DNA of 64,000 nucleotides from Marinobacter adhaerens HP15 (GTDB lineage: Bacteria > Pseudomonadota > Gammaproteobacteria > Pseudomonadales > Oleiphilaceae). The notes beneath the pieces were generated by a model that saw only the letters and a list, made by a program, of their open reading frames with translations, made no database searches and was not told the DNA's origin. The stretch covers positions 3,162,001 through 3,226,000 of the forward strand of contig NC_017506.1 of the NCBI RefSeq assembly GCF_000166295.1. Direction: 5' to 3'. Of this stretch, positions 59,156 through 64,000 are shown piece by piece. A program made the position numbers and the translations under genes. Position 1 is the first letter of the stretch, and every line of letters begins with the position of its first letter.

Positions 59156-60649
59156 TTAAGCCTGGTCTTCAAACCAGGGGGCACGTGCAGTCATGATAAG
59201 CTGACCGGCACGCTCTTCATCCATACCTTCAATCTCGAGCAGATCGCCAACCGACTGCTCTGCCAGATCTTCCATGGTGCGCACACCCATGCCGGCCAGC
59301 TTGAAGGCCAGGCTACGGTCCATGCCATCCATTCCCAGAAGATCCTCTGCCGGCTCAGCGCCTTCGAGCGCTTCCTCGCTTGCCAGGGCCTGGTTCAGCA
59401 GGACGTCCTTGGCGCGACGGCGCAGCTCGGTGACGGTTTCCTCGTCAAAACCTTCGATCGCCAGCATCTCTTCCATTGGCACATAGGCCACCTCTTCAAT
59501 GGAGGTAAACCCTTCCTCGATCAGTACACCGGCAAATTCTTCATCAACGTCCAGATTGCCAGTGAAATGCTCGACAAGCCGGCTGTATTCCTGCTCCTGA
59601 CGCTCACCGGCTTCTTCCTCCGTCATCACGTTCAGGGTCCAGCCGGTCAGATCGGTGGCCAGGCGAACGTTCTGACCGTTACGGCCGATTGCCTGGGCCA
59701 GGTTGTCTTCCGCCACAGCCACTTCCATGGTGTGCCGGTCTTCATCCATAACGATGGACGCCACTTCTGCAGGCGCCATGGCATTGATCACCAGCTGGGC
59801 CGGGTTGTCGTCCCACAACACGATATCAACGCGCTCACCGCCCAGCTCATTGGACACGGCCTGAACCCGGGAGCCACGCATACCAACACAGGCGCCAACG
59901 GGATCAATACGGCGATCGTTCGTCTTCACCGCAATCTTGGCCCGGGAACCGGGATCACGGGCAGCGCCGCGGATTTCGATCAGATCTTCAGCAATCTCGG
60001 GCACTTCGATGCGGAACAGCTCGATCAGCATCTGCGGAGAGGTGCGGCTGAGAATCAACTGGGGACCGCGGTGATCCGTACGGATCTCCAGCAGCAGCGA
60101 ACGCACCCTGTCACCCATCCGGAACGTCTCGCGGGGGATCAGGAATTCGCGGGGCAGCAGCGCCTCGGCATTGGCACCCAGATCGACAATCACGTTGTCG
60201 CGAGTAACCTTCTTGACGGTACCCGACACCAGCTCACCTACGCGGTCGCGGTAGCTGTCCACAATCTTGGTGCGTTCAGCTTCACGAACCTTCTGGAAGA
60301 TAATCTGCTTGGCAGCCTGGGCGCCAATGCGGCCAAAGGCTTCGGATTCGATTTTCTCCTCGTGGATATCGCCGGGCTTCAGGGCCGGGTCGATTTCTTC
60401 GGCTTCCTGCAGGGTGAGCTCGGTGCCCAGTGCAGGAACGGCATCGTTGTCCACCACCAGCCAGCGGCGGAAGGTTTCGTATTCGCCGGTTTTCCGGTCG
60501 ATTGATACGCGGATATCCGCCTCTTCGTCTTCAAAGCGTTTTTTGGCAGCGGTGGCCAGTGCCAGCTCGATCGCTTCAAAAATCACATCCTTCTCGACAC
60601 CTTTCTCGTTCGAGACGGATTCAACCACCAGCAAGATCTCTTTACTCAT
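59156..60649 (-). CDS. nusA: Transcription elongation/termination factor NusA
   Basis: A 497-residue protein: N-terminal RNA-polymerase-binding domain, S1 domain near residues 135-200 ('[20 protein letters not shown]'), two KH domains (about 230-345, '[16 protein letters not shown]', '[18 protein letters not shown]'), and two acidic C-terminal repeats ('[20 protein letters not shown]' and '[16 protein letters not shown]'). It modulates pausing and intrinsic termination. Length matches E. coli NusA (495). It is 55 nt after rimP. Tandem terminators in the leader upstream of rimP may be its autoregulatory target. Confidence 0.97.
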   Translation of the reverse strand: MSKEILLVVESVSNEKGVEKDVIFEAIELALATAAKKRFEDEEADIRVSIDRKTGEYETFRRWLVVDNDAVPALGTELTLQEAEEIDPALKPGDIHEEKIESEAFGRIGAQAAKQIIFQKVREAERTKIVDSYRDRVGELVSGTVKKVTRDNVIVDLGANAEALLPREFLIPRETFRMGDRVRSLLLEIRTDHRGPQLILSRTSPQMLIELFRIEVPEIAEDLIEIRGAARDPGSRAKIAVKTNDRRIDPVGACVGMRGSRVQAVSNELGGERVDIVLWDDNPAQLVINAMAPAEVASIVMDEDRHTMEVAVAEDNLAQAIGRNGQNVRLATDLTGWTLNVMTEEEAGERQEQEYSRLVEHFTGNLDVDEEFAGVLIEEGFTSIEEVAYVPMEEMLAIEGFDEETVTELRRRAKDVLLNQALASEEALEGAEPAEDLLGMDGMDRSLAFKLAGMGVRTMEDLAEQSVGDLLEIEGMDEERAGQLIMTARAPWFEDQA

Positions 60650-60704
60650 GGGATTGCCCTGCCCTTAAAATCAACTGTGCGTCCACGGACTTTATTCAAA
60701 TCGT

Positions 60705-61166
60705 TCACTCAAACACCGGCACGATGTGGGCTTTTTCAATGCTGTCGAATGGCAGCAGATACTCGTGATCATCAACGACCACAACCACATCATCACCTTC
60801 CACGCCTTTGATCAGCCCCTGAAACTTCCGGCGACCTTCAAATGCCATCCGGAGACGAATCTGAACCTGGTGACCAACAAAGGCCTCGTATTGCTCTAGA
60901 CGAAACAGCGGGCGATCCATCCCCGGGGATGAGACCTCCAGTGTGTATTCGGTCTGGATGGGATCTTCCACATCCATCACACCGCTGATCTGGCGACTGA
61001 CTTTCTCACAGTCGTCGACTCCGATGCCGTTTTCGGCATCGTCAATAAACACCCGTAACAGGGAATGATGGCCCTGCGAGCGGAATTCAATGCCCCAGAA
61101 CTCATACCCCAGACCTTCCACCACGGGCTGAAGAATGTCTTCCAGTTGCTTAAGCTTGGCTGACAA
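60705..61166 (-). CDS. rimP: Ribosome maturation factor RimP
   Basis: A 153-residue two-domain protein that assists 30S assembly. '[20 protein letters not shown]' and '[20 protein letters not shown]', then '[10 protein letters not shown]', are RimP signatures. The start codon is TTG (plus-strand caa at 61164-61166) with GGAGAAGG about 6 nt upstream; no ATG is better placed. It is the first gene of the rimP-nusA-infB-rbfA-truB operon. Confidence 0.94.
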   Translation of the reverse strand: MSAKLKQLEDILQPVVEGLGYEFWGIEFRSQGHHSLLRVFIDDAENGIGVDDCEKVSRQISGVMDVEDPIQTEYTLEVSSPGMDRPLFRLEQYEAFVGHQVQIRLRMAFEGRRKFQGLIKGVEGDDVVVVVDDHEYLLPFDSIEKAHIVPVFE

Positions 61167-61208
61167 GTTGTGCCTTCTCCGTTATCAATTTACCGGCCCC
61201 AAAAACAA

Positions 61209-61236
61209 AAAAAGGGCTGTTTTATCAGCCCTTTTT
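61209..61236 (-). terminator. Leader terminator T2 upstream of rimP
   Basis: AAAAAGGGCTG and CAGCCCTTTTT form an 11-bp stem around a 6-nt loop, followed on the minus strand by TTTG and TTTTTGG. It lies inside the leader of the rimP-nusA transcript, about 40 nt before the start codon. Confidence 0.85.
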
Positions 61237-61271
61237 ATGCACCAGGGCCCTTTGCGCCAGGCCCCTTAATC

Positions 61272-61299
61272 AAAAAGCCCCTGACAATGGGGCCTTTTG
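61272..61299 (-). terminator. Leader terminator T1 upstream of rimP
   Basis: On the minus strand AAAAGGCCCC and GGGGCTTTTT pair, with one bulged base, around a 7-nt loop and end in a T-run. It is the first of two terminator-like structures in the same leader. Confidence 0.7.
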
Positions 61300-61405
61300 T
61301 TGCAAGAACTCGCAGGAAACAAACCGGTGTACCGCTTCCTGCTGACAGACACCTGGCCTGCCAGAAACCCGCCAGCACCACGCGGCAGGTCCCAATATCC
61401 GCCGG

Positions 61406-61434
61406 AGTATAGAGACGCCGGACAGACTGGTCAA
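61406..61434 (-). promoter_or_regulatory. Promoter of the rimP-nusA-infB operon
   Basis: On the minus strand TTGACC, a 17-nt spacer and TATACT match the sigma-70 consensus closely. It lies after the tRNA-Leu terminator and about 240 nt before rimP. The 320-nt gap between rimP and the tRNA holds this promoter, the leader hairpins and the tRNA terminator. Confidence 0.75.
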
Positions 61435-61446
61435 GGACTGACCAAA

Positions 61447-61477
61447 AAAAACGGCCTGGAAACTCCAAGCCGTTTTT
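61447..61477 (-). terminator. Terminator after secG-tRNA-Leu
   Basis: AAAAACGGC/GCCGTTTTT outer stem continued by TGGA/TCCA around AAC; on the minus strand it ends in a T-run. It lies 10 nt after the tRNA 3' end. Confidence 0.88.
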
Positions 61478-61486
61478 CTTCTAATA

Positions 61487-61571
61487 TGGTGCCCGGGGCC
61501 GGACTCGAACCGGCACGGCTTTCGCCACTACCCCCTCAAGATAGCGTGTCTACCAGTTTCACCACCCGGGC
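61487..61571 (-). tRNA. tRNA-Leu(GAG)
   Basis: An 85-nt class II tRNA including encoded CCA. Acceptor arms GCCCGGG and CCCGGGC pair; the D region has TGGTGAAACTGGTAGAC as in Leu tRNAs; anticodon stem CTATC/GGTAG holds loop TTGAGGG with anticodon GAG; a variable arm and a GGTTCGAGTCC T-loop follow. It starts 7 nt after the secG stop, the usual gammaproteobacterial position, so is co-transcribed with secG. Confidence 0.96.
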
Positions 61572-61578
61572 AACATTC

Positions 61579-61959
61579 TTACTCGAGTTCAGGGAGATCA
61601 GACTCCCCACCCTCGGCTTCGCTGGCTGCGGCTTCGCCATTGTCAGCAGCGGTATCAGCAGGGGCGGCGCTGCTGGATTCCTGAACAACAGGAATACCGG
61701 CTTCGCCTGCCACTTCGGCACGCTGCTTGGCAAAAATCGCCAGCGAGAAACTTGTTACAAAAAATACAACTGCGAGCAGAGTCGTGAAGCGGGTGAGAAA
61801 GCTACCGCTACCCTGACTACCAAACACAGTCTGCGATGCACCACCACCAAAGGCAGCGCCGGCATCTGCGCCTTTGCCTTGCTGGATCAGCACCAGACCC
61901 ACCAGCGCCACCGCGATCACCACGTGCACAACGACTACCAGCGTTTCTACCCAATCCAT
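61579..61959 (-). CDS. secG: Protein translocase subunit SecG
   Basis: The 126-residue SecG has two membrane segments: 'TLVVVVHVVIAVALVGLVLI' and 'FTTLLAVVFFVTSFSLAIF', joined by 'QQGKGADAGAAFGGGASQTV', the glycine-rich SecG signature with 'SQTVFGSQG'. The acidic Ala/Glu-rich tail is typical. It is part of SecYEG in the inner membrane. It lies 24 nt after tpiA and is followed by tRNA-Leu. Confidence 0.95.
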   Translation of the reverse strand: MDWVETLVVVVHVVIAVALVGLVLIQQGKGADAGAAFGGGASQTVFGSQGSGSFLTRFTTLLAVVFFVTSFSLAIFAKQRAEVAGEAGIPVVQESSSAAPADTAADNGEAAASEAEGGESDLPELE

Positions 61960-61983
61960 AACGACTCTCGCGAACCTTTAAAT

Positions 61984-62742
61984 TCAGGTACCCGCCGGAA
62001 CACTCCGGCAAATACTTACAAAATCTTCTGCTTTGAGCGACGCTCCGCCGATCAAACCGCCGTCAATATCCGGCTCGGCAAAAAGAGCGGCTGCATTATC
62101 CGCTTTTACACTGCCCCCGTAAAGGAGGGAAATCTCATTGGCCGGCGCGCCCATCTCTGAAAGCACCTGCCGAATCGACGCATGCATTGCCTGCGCGTCC
62201 TGTGCCGTAGCGGTTTTACCTGTTCCGATCGCCCAGACAGGCTCATAGGCAACCACTACACGCTGCCACTGCTCGCTTGCGACCGTCGCAAGGCCGGCCT
62301 TTACCTGGGCGGCAACAACGGTCTCGGCCTTACCAGCCTCACGCTCTTCCAGGGTTTCACCAACACAAACCATGGCCTGGAGCCCGGAAGCGAGAATGCG
62401 ACCGACTTTTTCGGCCACTGCAGCGTCTGTCTCAGCGAAGAGCTGGCGACGTTCGGAATGACCCACCAAGGCGTATTGACAGCCCTGATCCAACGCCATG
62501 TCCGCGGAAATCTCACCGGTGTAGGCTCCGGACGCCCATTGCGCCACGTTCTGAACACCGACCGACAGCACATCGCCTGCGCTGGCAACCACGTCCGGGA
62601 CGTAAATAGCGGGAGGAATAATAACAACCTCAACGCCATTATCAAGAGAAGCCGCCTGGGATCGCACATCGCTTACCAGCGTTTGTGCCAGGTCTTTCGA
62701 CCCGTTCATTTTCCAGTTTCCGGCTACAATCTTCCGACGCAT
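61984..62742 (-). CDS. tpiA: Triosephosphate isomerase
   Basis: A 252-residue TIM-barrel enzyme that interconverts dihydroxyacetone phosphate and glyceraldehyde 3-phosphate. 'GNWKMNG' holds Lys11, 'ALVGHSERR' the catalytic His near 95, and 'VAYEPVWAIGTG' the catalytic Glu near 168. The C-terminal 'YGGSVKADNAAAL' and 'GGLIGGASL' bind phosphate. A good promoter lies 29 nt upstream, so it can be transcribed independently of glmM. Confidence 0.97.
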   Translation of the reverse strand: MRRKIVAGNWKMNGSKDLAQTLVSDVRSQAASLDNGVEVVIIPPAIYVPDVVASAGDVLSVGVQNVAQWASGAYTGEISADMALDQGCQYALVGHSERRQLFAETDAAVAEKVGRILASGLQAMVCVGETLEEREAGKAETVVAAQVKAGLATVASEQWQRVVVAYEPVWAIGTGKTATAQDAQAMHASIRQVLSEMGAPANEISLLYGGSVKADNAAALFAEPDIDGGLIGGASLKAEDFVSICRSVPAGT

Positions 62743-62770
62743 AACAGTTCCCGAACGTTAGGGAGGGCGA

Positions 62771-62799
62771 ACTATACAGCACTCCCTCCCGGCAGACAA
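62771..62799 (-). promoter_or_regulatory. Promoter of tpiA
   Basis: On the minus strand TTGTCT, a 17-nt spacer and TATAGT, ending 29 nt before the tpiA ATG. Short GGGAGGG/CCCTCCC arms flank the -10 element and could affect leader folding. Confidence 0.6.
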
Positions 62800-62817
62800 C
62801 CGCCTGAAAACACAAAA

Positions 62818-64000
62818 TTAAGCGGTGGATTTCTCCACAACTTTTGCCAGTTCCTCGACTACCCGAAGAATCTCGCTGGCGTCCTGCCCCTCCGCCATCA
62901 CACGGATCAGCGGCTCTGTGCCAGAGGCCCTCAACAGAATCCTGCCGGAACTGCCCAGCTCGGTTTCGGCCTTGCGCACCGCAGCTACGATATCATCACG
63001 ACTGAACGGATCGAAACGCTGCGCCACCCGAACGTTGATCATTTTCTGGGGGAGCTTGCTCATCCCCTTCCGCAGATCCGCAAGGGTTTTCCCGGACTTC
63101 CACACTGAAAGGAGGACCTGCAGCGCCGAAACAATACCATCACCGGTACTGGTGCAGTCGCGGATAACCATGTGACCGGAGCCTTCGCCACCCAGAACCC
63201 AGTTGTTGGCGAGCAGCCGCTCCATCACGTATCGGTCGCCGACTTTTGCACGCTCGAACTCGATTCCGATTTCATTCAAAGCAAGCTCGACACCCAGATT
63301 GGTCATCAGCGTGCCGACCACCCCGCCTTTCAGGCGATCCTCGGCAAAGCGTTGGGAGGCGATGACGTAGAGCAGCTCATCGCCGTCCACCTCGGATCCG
63401 TCCCGATCCACCATCAGAACCCGATCACCATCCCCATCGAAGGCGATCCCCAGATCAGCGTTTTTTTCGATCACTGCTGCCTTGAGAGCCTGCAGATGAG
63501 TGGAGCCAACGTTAAGGTTGATATTGAGTCCATCGGGATCGCCACCGATAACCGAAACCTTGGCCCCAAGCTCCCGAAATACCTTGGGCGCCACGTGATA
63601 GGTGGCGCCATGGGCACAGTCCAATACGATATTCATGCCGTCGAGCGTAAACTCATTGGGCACAGTGCTCTTGCAGAATTCCACGTACCGGCCCGGTGCG
63701 TCGTCAACGCGGGACGCCTTGCCAAGCTCGGTCGGGCCACAAACCTCAATGGGCTTGTCCAGCCAGCGCTCGATCTCGGCTTCAAGAGCATCGTCCAGCT
63801 TGGTGCCGGCCGCCGAGAAGAACTTGATGCCGTTGTCGTGGTGGGGATTGTGGGAGGCGCTGATCACAATGCCGGCCGAAGCGCGGAAAGTGCGAGTCAG
63901 GTAAGCGATTGCCGGCGTTGGCATCGGACCGAGCAGCTTTACATCCACACCCGCCGCCGCAAGGCCAGCCTCGAGGGCCGACTCAAACATATAACCGGAC
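62818..64000 (-). CDS. glmM: Phosphoglucosamine mutase, N-terminus beyond window
   Basis: The frame runs through the right edge of the window: before the internal Met the codons read S-G-Y, as in '[11 protein letters not shown]' of GlmM, so about 50 N-terminal residues are missing. '[13 protein letters not shown]' contains the phosphoserine of the active site, '[13 protein letters not shown]' the Mg2+ site, and '[12 protein letters not shown]' the sugar-binding loop. The C-terminal '[12 protein letters not shown]' binds phosphate. It converts glucosamine-6-P to glucosamine-1-P for peptidoglycan and LPS. In gammaproteobacteria it usually follows folP and ftsH, which would lie to the right. Confidence 0.95.
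   Translation of the reverse strand, partial: SGYMFESALEAGLAAAGVDVKLLGPMPTPAIAYLTRTFRASAGIVISASHNPHHDNGIKFFSAAGTKLDDALEAEIERWLDKPIEVCGPTELGKASRVDDAPGRYVEFCKSTVPNEFTLDGMNIVLDCAHGATYHVAPKVFRELGAKVSVIGGDPDGLNINLNVGSTHLQALKAAVIEKNADLGIAFDGDGDRVLMVDRDGSEVDGDELLYVIASQRFAEDRLKGGVVGTLMTNLGVELALNEIGIEFERAKVGDRYVMERLLANNWVLGGEGSGHMVIRDCTSTGDGIVSALQVLLSVWKSGKTLADLRKGMSKLPQKMINVRVAQRFDPFSRDDIVAAVRKAETELGSSGRILLRASGTEPLIRVMAEGQDASEILRVVEELAKVVEKSTA

Noticed and set aside
58976..60505. Open frame of 509 codons antisense to nusA/infB
   Set aside because: Crosses the boundary between two certain genes and has no start signal.

Overview
The window reads as chromosomal DNA of a marine gammaproteobacterium, most likely Marinobacter or a close relative. 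This is an inference from gene content, gene order and protein character, not from a database match. Supporting points are the order rimP-nusA-infB-rbfA-truB-rpsO-pnp with tRNA-Leu(GAG) and secG-tpiA-glmM upstream, a Pseudomonas-type two-subunit arginine succinyltransferase (AruF/AruG), a PDH complex of the AceE/AceF type, and moderately high GC. I see no phage, plasmid, IS element or CRISPR array; the window is mostly core and metabolic genes.

Layout. 1-3.7 kb: an EF-hand fragment, a tandem Mop-domain molybdate-binding protein, a UspA protein, a cation/Ca2+ exchanger, a LysE-type exporter and a DUF4124 protein. 3.8-12.5 kb: a minus-strand operon dctP-dctQ-dctM-glcG-glcD-glcE-glcF (TRAP importer plus glycolate oxidase) with a divergent GntR/FCD regulator; two near-identical palindromes with the core TGGTCnGACCA lie between them. 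12.7-17 kb: a basic amino-acid (arginine/ornithine) ABC importer followed by astE. 17-22 kb: an RND efflux pump with its adaptor and a divergent TetR regulator. 22-28.2 kb: the arginine succinyltransferase operon aruC-aruF-aruG-astD-astB. 28.3-35.7 kb: an exonuclease/GIY-YIG nuclease, a porin, and aceE-aceF. 36-43.6 kb: a KamA-type radical-SAM aminomutase, small proteins, an HNH protein, a YbbN-type thioredoxin, a second-type Lon protease, MarR and a membrane TPR protein. 43.7-48.7 kb: a complete branched-chain amino-acid type importer livJHMGF. 48.9-52.2 kb: DUF3015, DUF4105 and a lipoprotein hydrolase. 52.4-64 kb: the minus-strand translation/transcription block from glmM (cut by the window edge) through tpiA, secG, tRNA-Leu, rimP-nusA-infB-rbfA-truB, rpsO to pnp.

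How the genes work together. The glycolate module couples uptake of a small hydroxy acid to its oxidation. The aot transporter and the ast/aru genes together import arginine and convert it to glutamate plus succinate, with the last enzyme (AstE) encoded beside the transporter and the other steps about 5 kb away behind an unrelated efflux locus. Three solute-binding-protein genes (dctP, aotJ, livJ) are each followed by an intercistronic hairpin before the membrane components, which would favour excess binding protein.

Most unusual signal. Three intergenic elements (15823-15926, 31217-31322, 52223-52332) share a core of exactly 54 nt that folds into two small hairpins with compensatory base changes. 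At each locus the core is enclosed by perfect inverted-repeat arms of 25-28 nt, and the arm sequence is completely different from copy to copy. A conserved centre with private, perfectly palindromic arms does not fit a normal IS, REP or terminator family and is the best candidate here for an undescribed element.
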